From Adiantum capillus-veneris (taxonomy: Eukaryota; Streptophyta; Polypodiopsida; Polypodiales; Pteridaceae), in NCBI GenBank assembly GCA_014529385.2, contig CM043943.1, positions 160,160,247 through 160,224,246 on the forward strand: a DNA stretch of 64,000 bases, written 5' to 3'. The notes below the pieces were generated by a model that was not told the origin of the DNA, made no database searches, and saw only the letters and a program-made list of their open reading frames with translations. The position numbers and the translations under genes are program-made. Positions 11,281 through 22,639 of this stretch are shown one piece after another. How positions within the stretch are numbered: position 1 is the stretch's first letter; each line of letters begins with the position of its first letter.

Positions 11281-11940
11281 TGTTGGACTCCTATTCACTT
11301 TCCAACTTTGTTGGCCAACTTGGTTTAGGGTTTTTTCAATTTTTGATTTTTGTTCAATTTTGGATATTTTTGTTGATGTTTTTTATGTGTACCTGGGTTT
11401 ATTTTTTCTTTGCTTTTTTGGGTTTGCTCGTAGACACCCTGACTTCAATGGTTTTCTAGTGATTTTGTCTTGGACATAGTCATCTACTCCCAGAGTATGA
11501 GATACTGCATTTTTCTCATCAATTGAGGCATTGGTTTCTCAAGTTGGTTTCATTGTTTTCTCACTCGCTTTTTTTTATATCTTTGTTGTCTCCTCAATTT
11601 TTTGTTGAAAAACTCGTAGAAGATTGGCTCATCTTATTTTTGTATGTCTTCGTTTTCTAAGCTACTTGAGAGTTCATCTTTAGCATCATTCCTTAAGTCA
11701 TCACTCTGCGAATCATGGAGCTCCTCATCATTATTGTCACTAATATCTCAAATAGAAACCTCGTCCACTATTCATTTGCAATCAACCATCTCAAGATTTT
11801 ATGTCATCTCAATCTACACTTTCAATTCCAGGATAGCATTTACCATCTAGAAAGGCATTATGGTGTACCCATCTTTATCGCAGAATGTTGTGGGGGTTAT
11901 CTCATTCACACAACATCTAGGGGTCATCAATATCTATTTC
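11281..11940 (-). other. Protease-RT linker, no clear domain
   Basis: This lies between protease-like and RT-like sequence of the gypsy remnant. It is T-rich on the plus strand. I see no convincing domain; short plus-strand hydrophobic ORFs are shadows of this composition. Confidence 0.4.
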
Positions 11941-12520
11941 CATCCAAAGGGTTCAAATAACTCCTAAAAATGGCTCCTTTATATAGTGTTTATCCTCTAC
12001 CGATCATTCTAGGATACAATATTCGTTTCTCAGGCTTTTGAATTCAAATGCTCTACACATCCAAACATGTGCTTTCTTCACAACCAAGCATGCAATTGTG
12101 TTTTGAATTTTGTAGTTACATTAAAGTCTTGTATTGGGTTTGATTTACATCTCTGTAACTATGGTTCTTTGTACTGACCCTTGTTGGTACACCCTTATGT
12201 CTCAAGTAGAGTGTCATAGCCCTAATCTTGAACCGTTTTGAGTTGACACATGAATGGTCATCCCAAAATAACCTCAAAGTTTTTTCCTTTTTTGAAGTCT
12301 AACACAACAAAAGTGTGCTCATACTTAATTCCACACGAGGATATAATTATTTGTTCAAGCATCCTTAAGGGTCTCTCTACAAATCCAGTTGCTAGCTACA
12401 TCTTCATGCGTGTCTTACTGGGAGCTAGTCTACCCCACTTCTCCCAAATATCTTTCTTTTGTAGTGATGGCTACCCCAGCTCTACTATCGAGTATAGATA
12501 TCATTTTTACTCCCTTGTGC
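11941..12520 (-). pseudogene. Gypsy aspartic protease remnant
   Basis: Minus-sense motifs are MISILDSRAGVAI, where the flap-proximal D-S/T-G triplet has become DSR, followed by RPLRMLEQI and VVLDFKKGKNFEVILG, the usual second half of a retropepsin with its ILG. The DSG-to-DSR change removes the active-site glycine. It is broken by stops, including a TGA after VILG. Confidence 0.7.
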
Positions 12521-13760
12521 TCAAGTGGCAAGGTGGTGTTTCCTTCTTCTCCCTCACAATAGTCACCCACCTTATTCACTGGTACTAGCTTTTCTTTTGG
12601 TTTCTCAGATTGAGTTTTATCCATGTTTTTGTCTGTAGGTCTATCATATGGTGGGATTTTCAATCCCATCTTTTCTAGGTTTTTGCTCATTTGACCCCAT
12701 AAATGTGGTATGATCCCTAGAAGTTCTACATGAGTAATGGTGCATCTTATAGGAGATGACATTAGTTTGTGCAGGCTCTTTGTGTGGATTGTGGCCATAG
12801 CTCGTCCACTTCAGGAACTGGTTGTATCTCTAGAGACTTTGCCTCATCTGTAGTGTTTGTGATCACCCTCGTATCCAATACACTTTCATTTCCCGGTTTA
12901 GTTGGTTGGCCCACTTTGTTTTCTTTTAGCGTGCTTTTGTCTTCTTTTTCAGGTACAGGCACTACTTGTTTAGGAATATTCAATATTTTTGGTTGCATTA
13001 GAGCTTGAGTGGTCTCTATGAGCCTTTTGCACATTTCCAACCATTTTGTTTCAACTTTTGGATGCGGATATGTCAACAATATTTGTTCTAATGTCTGATT
13101 GTTTTCAGTCTTGCCTCGTAAGCTTGAATCATGGCATCTAAGTGCTCGTTTACTTTCTCAACCAAGACTTAACCACTCAATGCGTTTTTTGACTATTTTG
13201 CTCCCTTGGTATTTTCTTTGTTCTCTTGCTCACACTAGAGCTGCTCCTTAGTTTAGTTTAATTTTGTCTCTAAGGCCGTCTTTTCCCTTAGATTCTTTAC
13301 ATTCATTCTGTCTCTTTTTGCTTTCCATATTTTTCTTTGTCTTTTGCTCTTTTCACTTTCTCTTTGTTCTCTTGGTCACACTGGAGTTGCTCCTTAGTTT
13401 GGTTTAATTGTGTCTCTAAAACCATGGAGCTATTCCTAGCTGAGAAGGGGACGCTAGTAGCTGGCTTGGAGCTCACTCTTGCTTTTTGCAGAGCCTATAA
13501 AATCACCTGCAAGCCTCATTTTTCAGTGCCATCTGTTGCGTCTACTACCGCAAGGCTATACGTATCTATTATGGAGTGGTGCAAGCTCTTCATCACCATA
13601 TTCATAAACTCTTCTTTCTTGTATGCAGGAAGAAGAAAAAGAAGAAGGATATTCTCCCTCTCTACTTGCTCGTTTCATGGTGTACGCGCTCTCCGAAAGC
13701 TCTCGTGGTGAAAATCTCTACCTAGCTCTCATCACCGCTCTTTTGCGGCAAATCAAGAAG
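12521..13760 (-). pseudogene. Gypsy gag-like coiled-coil remnant
   Basis: Minus-sense translation gives Glu/Lys/Gln-rich segments, including a 105-residue open stretch at 12762-13079 rich in Pro, Lys and Glu. Two related units of the type LNQTKEQLQ...ENKE lie about 140 bp apart (around 13219 and 13361), an internal duplication of coiled-coil sequence. Position ahead of the protease argues for gag. No CCHC knuckle was found. Confidence 0.5.
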
Positions 13761-15421
13761 CCTTTCAACAGTTCCTAATCAATTCTAAAGCATGGTGAGA
13801 ATCTCTAAACTCCATAGCCATCATCATCTCTCTCTCTCTCTCTATGTCGTTTTTCTATGTAGTCACCCCCTTGGTGATTCTTTTTTCATATACGAGTGCA
13901 TGTATGGATTACCCGAGTACGTATGAAGTTGCAAAAAGAATGTATCATATGGAAAAAGTGATGTGATAGAGTGCTATTCTATATTATGGATCTGAGCTTG
14001 ATGCATTGGTTTGAGGTCAAATACTTTCATTTGCATGTTATACATGCTCCCAAAAATATCAAAAAGTTGTTTTTTGCATAGGTGTGAAGTTATGGTTTAT
14101 GGTTGACCTAAAGGTCGGAGCTGTTTTGCATCATGTTTATGGTGATGGAATGTTATCATATGATGTATGGAACCTTGTGGATTGATGTGTATGCTTCATG
14201 TACATGGTTATGATTGCTTTCCACCTTTCTAAGTCAAAACTAGCTCTATGTGCTAGAGAGGTGAAGTGTAGATGTGATGCATCAACTTTGCATGATTGAA
14301 TGTTGTCAAAATTGTATTTTTATATCATGTTTACTTGCTGGTTGGATTCCTTACATGCATGAAAAACTCATGTCTTAAGAGTCATATGTGTGTCGACTCC
14401 AATTGACCACAGGGGATGTATCAAACTCCAAGTGTGGGAGTTGGTTCATTGTGAATATGATTTGTGGTTAAGGGTTGAGATTCCCTCATGGATTATGGTT
14501 GTGATTTTATGGTGGAGGCCAGTGTGGCTCTTGGTTTTTTTTTTGGATATGGTTATACTGCCAAAATTTTTGCAGTCATGTTATGTTCTAAAGTGGTTAT
14601 GCAGGATTGGTCGTGCCTCACCCGAATTGGGTGGACTACTCACCCATGTGATGTAATTAGATTATGGTTTATGGTTTTGGGATAAGATCATGAAGTGATC
14701 TGGATGGTTTATGGTAGATGTGTAAGGGTAGAGACCTTGTACAGTCTAACTGCTTGGAAAAGATTGTTTGTGCATATGGAAAGTGTTATTGTGATTGGAC
14801 TCATGTGTTATGTTTCTCATCGCAGAATCGTTACAAGACTAGGATCACGTATATTGCTTAGCCTTAGACTAAAGAGTCATTGACCTGGAGCTTTGCTGAA
14901 TCGGGGGTGTTGCCTAGGTCTTCTTCTTTTTGTTAGGCTCATCTACACGGTTAGTGCGTCAGGAATTGAATGAGCTACATAGCTAATGCATCGGGGATTT
15001 TGCCTTCGCATTGCCTAAACACCCGATGCTAGGCATCCAAGAGGCGTGGTGCCTAAACTGGTATGGTTGGTGTTGATACCCTACCACCTACTAGTACTTG
15101 GGATCCTTTCCGAGCTCGGGTTCATGGAGGGAGGCGAAATGGCCTCAGCTTATGTGTGGCACAGGTAGGTTGGAGGTGTTTTGGCTTGCTCCTGACGAAG
15201 TGAAATTCTCTTTGTCCATAGTAGAGTAAAAGTGGATAGGTGGACCGGTCGATCCCTACACAGGGTCCAGTGCTCTACTAGTTATTTTTTCATAAACTTT
15301 TTGATGTTATGGTATAGCTAGATTTTTTTTCATTGCATTAATACATGGTTGCGTGTTTCATTTAGACGGGCTATTTAAAGATTCTTTGTTGTCATACTCT
15401 CACGTCTCTGTGCACTCTATT

Positions 15422-15424
<3 letters not shown>
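13761..15424. other. LTR-like or intergenic DNA, no gene
   Basis: T/G-rich, with a short (CT)n at 13828-13842 and a GC-richer stretch near 14900-15280. Its position just upstream (minus sense) of the gypsy gag would suit a 5' LTR and leader, but I found no TGGTATCAGAGC-type PBS and no matching second LTR. Short ORFs show no recognisable domain. Confidence 0.35.

Positions 15425-15509
<85 letters not shown>
15425..15509. repeat. (CT)42 microsatellite
   Basis: An uninterrupted CT dinucleotide tract. Confidence 0.98.
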
Positions 15510-15512
<3 letters not shown>

Positions 15513-15834
15513 TTCCCGCAATGCGGTGTACACATATATTCGCCCTCCAGAATGTTATATTTTTCTTGAGTATGCTTTCATTCATAACACCCATTCAGGG
15601 GTAGCACTAGTCTCTAGGTGCCTCTGGATGTAGTCCGGCTCATGGCCTAAACTCCATGCTTGGTCGAGTGTTGAGAGCTCCTCTGTTATTCAAACGATTC
15701 CGCAACTCTGATGTATATTGAAATTGTATAAAGGTGTAAATTGTATATTTTGTGCACAGACCCCCGGGGAGGGGTATCTCTCAGAATTTTCTGGTTCAAG
15801 TTGTGAATAAGATATTTAGACTAATACTCTAACA

Positions 15835-16345
15835 CACACACACACATCCACACCCTATCCGCAATATTTTTTTTGTAAGCTACATTTGGAGGAGATTTCA
15901 CCCACCTGCAATCAATCATCCTCTCGCGTTCCCAATAGCACCTCAAATACTAGCAAAATATTGTCAGTTTTTTTTCTAGATGAAAGCATATGTGTTACAA
16001 GTATTCTTGATCTCTTCTTCGGGTAGTTGTTTTCTATAAGTTTTGAAACTAATAATAAGGGAAAGGGATCATTGACATCTGTCTTCCCAAGCAAATACTA
16101 GCAAGCTTACTGATAAGTTTGTTGCGTTTGTGGATGGTGGGCAGGTAAGGGGCTCCTTCCTTGGGATTGCAACAATAAGTGTACCACTAGCAAAAGATCA
16201 TCCATCTTTTGGTTGTCCCTTATTGTTGATAGATAGCCATTGTATACACTTTTTGGATAAATTTATTCAATTTGTGTCATTGTCAAGTCTAAATATCAAT
16301 TATAGCCTTATCTCTCTCAAATTTAAAGTTTACTTTTGCCTAGTG
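15835..16345 (+). repeat. Dispersed repeat copy 1 (inverted partner near 41 kb)
   Basis: From a short (CA)n at 15835-15845 through about 16345 this matches, in reverse complement, 40910-41425. Shared landmarks are CTACATTTGGAGGA, CCCAATAGCA, ATACTAGCAAA, AAGCTTACTGATAAGTTTGT and ATAGACATAA-like tails. Both copies begin beside a CA/GT tract. No coding domain is evident. Confidence 0.88.
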
Positions 16346-16449
16346 TATAGACATAATTTTCAACTATTATGTACACGATGTCGGTCTTTAGTCCCATTGT
16401 ATGGTTCAATAGTTTTTGAAATCAAACTATTGTTAGATAATCAATATTA

Positions 16450-16499
16450 AACACACACATATATATGTACACACACACACGCACACACATGCACACATG

Positions 16500-16547
<48 letters not shown>

Positions 16548-16567
16548 ATGTGTGTGAGTGTGTGTGA

Positions 16568-16617
<50 letters not shown>
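16450..16617. repeat. Compound (CA)n/(GT)n/(GA)n microsatellite
   Basis: CA tracts with GC and TG interruptions, a GTATGTGTGTGAGTGTGTGTG stretch that can pair with flanking CA, then (CA)n(GA)n. Confidence 0.97.
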
Positions 16618-16622
<5 letters not shown>

Positions 16623-16752
16623 CTCTCCTAGGCTCACAACATCCACACATCTCTCATATAGGTGTTAAGTGGACAAGGACTTAGGGTAGCATATTTTCAA
16701 AGCTCACCAAGAAGAAGTAATAGAAGGAAAATGCAAAAAATAGACCCAAAGT

Positions 16753-18390
16753 GTGTGCTGGCTACCAACACCCAATTGCACAACAAGATCCTCCTCAATT
16801 GTTAAAAGGTTTAATCAAGATAAATTTTGGCTTCACCTTGAAATAAGGGTACAAAACCTTGAAATTGAGTCTTTGGAATTTTTGAGGAGCTTACATGTGG
16901 AAGTTTCACAAAAAAACTCAGAAGCTAGTGCAATGGAGGAGGACCTTGAACCCTTCGAGGTCTAACTATTGACCCCTAAAGTATGGAAAAAGAGCAAGGT
17001 AAGAAAAGGTTGTTATTGAAGAAGACCTCGCAATCACAGACAAAAGACTCATTGACTTGCAGTTTTTCTTTAGAATCTAGTGATAAATTTCAAAAGGTTT
17101 TCTATATGTTTAATGAACCCTTCATTCTTAATGATATTATATCTCAATACAAACATTTCATGAACTAAAAGAGAGAGGTTTGAGTTGGAGGTACAAATGG
17201 GGTGTGCCATCATTGATGTCATGAATGTTGTCCATTCAAAAGACTTTTCTCGGATAGGATCACAGAGTATCTCATACAAGAAGTACCATTAGCTACCACT
17301 TTCCTCGATACCCTTATGGTGCCCTATGCAATAAGGAGACTACAAGCTAGTGCAAGAATCCTTTGGATTTCTTCTATTCCTTAATTGCATGTTTGGTAAT
17401 CTTGTGACCAAGCCTGAGGAAGTTATGTAGGAAGAGGATTTTCAAGCGGAGGAACACGCGAATGAAGACATGTATGATGATGAAGTGGATGAGATTGTGG
17501 AGAACATTAACCTCAAGGAAAAAGAAAAGGAGGTAGAGCGACGTAAAATGATGTCAGTCTCAACATTTGAGATCAAGCTACCTTTAGATGTCTCTGGCTC
17601 TAAGTACTTGATCCCAAAACCAGATATCAATGGGAGTCCTCAGATAAGGAAAATGTTCACAATGAACATACAAAATTAAGGATCCAATTGGGGATGTTAT
17701 TGGGGAATCACCTTGCTTACAAATGCATGAAGAAAATCAAAGATGAGATGAAGTATAGACTTCAAATATTGTAGATTGCAAGAAAGATACTTTTTTACAA
17801 AGTGCATATGCTACTAGGAAATAATGTATCGAGTAGAAGAGATAGAATAACCAAAGTGATAGTAAGGAAACAAGAACAATCTCTCAAATGACTTCTACTC
17901 CATTTGGTCAGAGTAACCCAAAAATGATGCATGATGAAAATGAGAATATGATGTGTTACCTTGAAATTGCGCCAAATTCACTTGTTCTCATGTATGACTT
18001 GCTTATGCAAGAAGATGAACTACCAAATTTCTATCCATCACTCTACCCTATCTACAACAAACTTGCAAACAATATAGCTTATGTTCAACTAGCAAACCAG
18101 GCTCAACACTAGCATGAGCGTACTAATGCTTAATGGGTAGCATGGAAAATAGTGCTCGATGCCATTGAAAAGGACATAGTTTTAACCACAAAGAAATGAT
18201 GAGCCAATAAAAATAGTTGGGGCAGCTTGTCAAGTATACAAATGATCTACTCTAGTTGTCAATTCAAGCATCAAAAATTCTAGAGAAGGATCTCCCCAAA
18301 AGGGCTAGTCATGAGCCTTACTTTAGAGAAATAGATGAGATTTTGCTCAAGGTCAGAGCCAAGGTATATCACCCATATCCATGACGATTT
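16753..18390 (+). pseudogene. Unidentified decayed protein-coding region
   Basis: Four stretches in linked plus-strand frames read as protein: 16753-16965 (IRVQNLEIESLEFLRSLHVE), 17470-17679 (VENINLKEKEKEVERRKMMS), 17888-18112 (LPNFYPSLYPIYNKLANNIA) and 18215-18384 (LPKRASHEPYFREIDEILLK). They are separated by stops and frameshifts; one TAG lies inside NDLL*LSIQASK. The sequence is charged and helical, gag-like in character, with no motif I can name. No pol domain follows. Confidence 0.45.
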
Positions 18391-19438
18391 ATGGCCCAAT
18401 AATCTCATTTTAAAACTCTTACACTTTATGACTCATGAGATCTTACAAGCACTCATTGTTGACCATTTGTATCAATCATACTTCTTAAGATACAACTTGA
18501 TTTCAAGTTGTTAGTCAATCATTTTGAGAATCTTCTACCAATGTATCATTGAATCTCTGAATCTAAATCATTTGTACCCATCTATAATCTAAACCACATT
18601 CCAAGTTGTCTCTTATTCTGTGTTTCTATGATCCAAACTTGTCTATTTAATTTGGTCAATCCATTTATCTAAAGTCTCATATGAATTTGTTTTTCAATGA
18701 TCCAAATTATGCTTTGTCTAATTCTATGCCATTTGATCATTTGATATCTGAAGATTTGAACCATTTACCAAATTTGACCAATTTATTTAATACTCAAATT
18801 TCTTATTAGTTTTGAGTGGAATAGCTACCAAGCTTCTGCTCATTCCAATTGCCGATAGGTATTGGGATGCACGGCTTAGTAAATATCCTAGCTTTCAAAC
18901 TACAACAAATAAGGTCAATCAAATTTTCAATTCTCTAGTATTTTGGAGGAGTGTTGGTGACCAACAAGTCTACAGAACCACAGGACAAGGTGCTAATTTC
19001 TATCCATTTCAAGAGTGTGGCCTGCAAGTCTACACAATCTTAGAATGTTTCTACGCACTTGCAAACTAATCTTGTGTGAGATGCAAGACTCTAGCAAAAC
19101 ACAAATTAACAAAACAAAAAATTGTTAAAATTTAAATAAAATAGATAAAAATAGCAAATTTCACAAACTAACTAATTTGGCATAAGCTATCAATTCCATA
19201 CTAGCTATTATAACCAAGATCTTTTATCACTATCACCTATGTTAAAGTATATTATTTGATTATAAAAAATTATTTGATTGAAACTTTTTCTCAATTATAC
19301 AATTTATTCCATTTGATTCAAAAGATAGTGTATAATTTTGTGCTATACATATAGTTCATATTATACGCGTTTCAATGCAACCCAACCTCCAAATGTGTAC
19401 TTTAAGTACCAATTAAACATCTCACAAAAGATAGTTAG
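18391..19438. other. AT-rich DNA, no supported gene
   Basis: An 85-codon open stretch at 18812-19069 shows no recognisable domain and no homologue I know. The rest is AT-rich with many stops in all frames. Confidence 0.4.
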
Positions 19439-19610
19439 AGTGAGTTTTCCAACATCGTGTTTGGTTTTTTAAATACACCCCTTGCTTGATAGTGGGACTT
19501 CTCCATCCGTTCACTGTTGTATGAGTGAGTTTTGCCACCATCGTGTCGGTTTTTTTTTTTAAATATACACCCCTTGTTGCTTGATAGTGCGACTTTCTCC
19601 ATCCCTTGAG
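19439..19610. repeat. 85-bp tandem duplication
   Basis: AGTGAGTTTT followed by CATCGTGT and ACACCCCTTG occurs at 19439 and 19524, with small indels. Confidence 0.85.
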
Positions 19611-19762
19611 TGCTCTATGTGTCAAGAGAGACATATTGCATGTCGTAGGTACCATGCATAAACAATATGTGCCAGAAACATTGAAAATTTTCAATTCATT
19701 TGAAGATAACATAAGTACAAACTTAGGATTATGAGACAAGCCATGTAAGGTAATGTTTCTTT

Positions 19763-19885
19763 TTCCCCATGCATAAATGAATGGAAGTCATGAATCCTTG
19801 AAATTCTTGGTGTTGCTTATTCCCCATGCATAAATGAATGGAATTTATGAATTCATGGAGGAGTCCTTGAAATTCTTGGTGTTGA
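19763..19885. repeat. 57-bp tandem duplication with later insertion
   Basis: TTCCCCATGCATAAATGAAT occurs at 19763 and 19820. The second copy carries about 14 extra bases before the shared CCTTGAAATTCTTGGTGTTG. Confidence 0.88.
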
Positions 19886-20727
19886 TCTAGTGTTCTGCAT
19901 GTCAAAGACATGAATTGCATGAGTCTCTCAAAGGATACTCAAACAAAATTACAATGGTTTGTGAGAGACACTTGTCTCACGAATACAAAAGCTGTTCACG
20001 AGCTACCCTTGCCTCTAGAGAAAATGAGAGAGAGAATAAAAAAGGATGAGAATAGTGTGTTTAACTCTCCATCCCACCTTAGCTTGTAATAGGAAAAGAA
20101 TTTTCTCTTTTAGGAGATCCAATGTGAATCATTCCATGAGGCTCCTATTAGCCTTGGGCATTTCCATTAGACCTCTATCCCATGTTTACACCTTTTCTTC
20201 CTTATAAGAAACCCTGAGCCTAGGTTGGGATCCTAGCTAGTTGTTGCAATCCATTGCTAATATTGGCACCTTGTCCTTATGTGTTGTAGTCACATTTGAC
20301 ATGCCTAGCTATTCCGTTTAGCAGACCCCATCATATGTGCCAGAACCGGAGCATGCTGAAGCTTCTCCATGTAAATGTTACCCCCCAAAAACAAAGTCTG
20401 CTTGAAAAGGTGCTATGGTAGTGTTTTCTTGTCTGAGCAATGCATGCATCTCACTATTGGAAGCAAAACTAACTTCTCCTTATCTTATTGGTAGCATTGT
20501 GTCGGAGTATCCAAAATTGTCCCAGTTTTGCTATTGAGCATTGGAGTTGCATCAATTTCATCATGAGTATGGATTGATCATGGAGGGAAAGCTTCCCAAC
20601 GATCTCACTGATGAAGACTTGCTACTTGATCAGTGGCTCGCTATATTCAAGGTGCATGAGAATAAGAAGACCAAGGTATTCCTTCACATGGTGCATAACC
20701 ACCTCTATGAAGCTTGTTGCCTCATAT

Positions 20728-20847
20728 ACCAAGTTTGCAAGGGGCTTTGCCTTTGAGAATTGTGTAACAGACAAAGCAGAACTCATGACCAAGTTTGCAA
20801 GGGGCTTTTCCTATGAGGATTGTGTAGTAGACAAAACAGAACCTGAA
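20728..20847 (+). repeat. 60-bp in-frame tandem duplication
   Basis: ACCAAGTTTGCAAGGGGCTT starts at 20728 and 20788. Each copy encodes TKFARGF(A/S)(F/Y)E(N/D)CV(T/V)DK(A/T)E, so the duplication kept frame and then diverged mainly at a few codons. Confidence 0.93.
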
Positions 20848-21380
20848 AGCCACAGGATTGCATGGGTACTGGTCGGTGGCATAGTCTTGGAGAATGTCAA
20901 GTCACAGAAGGGGGGTTTGAATAGGAAAGTGATGAATTTCACTGACAGATTATGGTGTGTGCATTTTACAGGACAGAAGGATTTTGTTGTGGACTCCTAC
21001 AGTCCTACTGTGTCCAATCTCCCTTCAAAACAAATTGAGATTGCAACCCAGCCCTTGTACACTGAGTGGGTGGATCAAATTTTAGATGAACTTGGTGCCA
21101 TGCCCATAAAGATGAAGAGAAGGTCCCGTTTGCTTAATCTATATTAGCAAAAAAGTGTAATCTATGGTTGCGCAATGAAGGTGGCTACTCAGCTTGTGTC
21201 CCAATTATTGCAAAGATGGAGATGCTTAGAGCAAAATTGTAGGTACTGAAAGAATCTCCATCACATAATGAAGGTCTTATTGTCCAAAAGGAAGCTGAGA
21301 TTGGAGTGTTGATGAGTGTAATTTCAGTTGGTGGTGGACTAATACTGTAAATATGAAGGAGGAGGTGTCTGTAATGCAGG

Positions 21381-22071
21381 TACTTAACTCTTACAATTCT
21401 ATATTGTTCTGAATTTTTAGGTGCTTAGACCACTTCAAAGTGCTTGGACGTCACTTGAGAGATCAGAGCGCTTGAAAGTTATTAGAGTACTTTAAAGTGC
21501 TAGGAACACTACCAAGTGTATAAGGCTTGATAACGCTTATAAAATTTTGAGACACTTTATACCACTTAAAAGTGCTTAAAAATGCTTGTAAGTACTTGGT
21601 AGAGCTTAAAAGTGCTCCAGAGTGTTTCAAAGTACCTCAAAGTACTTGGAGTGCTTCATAACATCAAAGTGTTTTAAAGTACTACAATGTGCTTCAAAGT
21701 AATTCAGAGTGCTTCCAAGTGCGTGAGATTTCTTAGTAGTGCTTCATCTTATGCGCATTTCCAAGCTCTCTACACCACTTTGAAGTGTTGCAGGTACTCT
21801 AAAGTGGTTAAAAATGCTTCCAAGTGCTTAAGATTACTTGAAAATGCTTCTTCTTCAAAGAATCTTCAAGCACTTGAAACCACTTTGAAGTACTGGAAAT
21901 CATTCCCTGGAACTTTGAGACACTCTAAAGTGCTTAAAAGTTTTTGAAAGTGATTCATTGTGCTTCCAAGTGCTTTGGATAGTGCTTGAAAGTGTTAATG
22001 CCTGATAAACCTTCAAGCTTCATGGTTGGTTGTGCAATTTATAATTTTCTTTTGTTTTTCATTTCGTATAG
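21381..22071 (+). other. Putative intron containing minisatellite
   Basis: GT at 21381 follows AATGCAG. The AG at 22070-22071 ends a T-rich run (TTTTCTTTTGTTTTTC). Both flanking exons read in one frame across the join. The splice sites are inferred from sequence only. Confidence 0.45.
21415..21995 (+). repeat. AAGTGCTT minisatellite, array 1
   Basis: About 580 bp of degenerate short units around (C/A)AAGTGCTT(C/G/A)A, most at about 10-15 bp spacing. Its reverse complement, AAGCACTT, dominates the array at 29.0-29.97 kb. Confidence 0.88.
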
Positions 22072-22339
22072 ACATTAGTTTAGGATATGGAGAGGGTTCC
22101 ACGTGAGGTTAGAAGGCATTCCTCCTTCATAAAGGAGTCCTACAAATTCCTAAAGAGAGAGGGCAGGGCCCTTCTAGTGCCTACTCCACCTTCCAAAAAG
22201 TGCTAATATTGTTATAATTGGTGGAAATAGTGTGGCTTGTGGACAAGTGTTATCGAGAAAACATACGGCCTGGGTTTTTTATATGCCATGTGTACAAAAG
22301 TACCATCCCTTCTGCCTTTTTGTTGATTGTGTGACTGAG

Positions 22340-22430
22340 CCCAAGTGCTAGACTATCAATGGGAGATACGTGTGATTGAGCCTAAGTGCATTGTATTAGA
22401 CTATCAATGGGAGATACGTGTTATAGCAAG
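22340..22430. repeat. 48-bp imperfect tandem duplication
   Basis: GACTATCAATGGGAGATACG occurs at 22351 and 22399, each preceded by a GTGA-TGAGCC-AAGTGC motif. Confidence 0.88.
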
Positions 22431-22639
22431 ATGTTGGGCCCTTGGGAATGAGTATGAGGAGCCTGTGGGTAAGATGGAGATTTCATAGAACAGGAATCAT
22501 GCTACTTTGTTATGTATACTAAATGTGTTCTATGTTTCAAGTGAGCCAATGGCTGACAAGGGATGTGACACAGGAGCTTCCACATTGTTCACGGACAATA
22601 ATTAGCAAATCTCAAGTATTTTCCACATTTTGAAATAAT

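Larger units (their letters stand above)
8050..13760 (-). mobile_element. Decayed Ty3/gypsy retrotransposon
   Basis: Minus-strand reading, high to low, gives a gag-like coiled coil, aspartic protease, RT, RNase H and integrase, the gypsy order with integrase last. All domains are broken by stops and frameshifts, so this copy is much older than the chromovirus at 49-57 kb. No chromodomain was seen. I could not find a primer-binding site or matching LTR pair; LTRs would be expected below 8.05 kb and above 13.8 kb. Confidence 0.85.
20541..22206 (+). pseudogene. Unidentified gene remnant with apparent minisatellite-filled intron
   Basis: Exon-like sequence starts near 20541 (EDLLLDQWLAIFKVHENKKT), shifts frame near 20700 and continues in a 178-codon open stretch (20611-21147), for example WVLVGGIVLENVKSQKGG and LYTEWVDQILDELGAMP. 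After another frameshift come YSACVPIIAKMEMLRAKL and EEVSVMQ ending AATGCAG|GTACTT at about 21380. A pyrimidine-rich stretch ending TTTCGTATAG stands at 22071, and splicing there continues in frame into RVPREVRRHSSFIKESYKFL, ending TGCTAA at 22206, with one TAG just after the junction. I do not recognise the protein. Residues encoded at 20728-20847 are a 20-codon tandem duplication (TKFARGF...). Confidence 0.5.

Noticed and set aside
20820-20960. Prefoldin-like similarity of the LVGGIVLENV stretch
   Set aside because: Only a short VGG-LVE-type resemblance; the rest of the protein does not fit, so no name is given.
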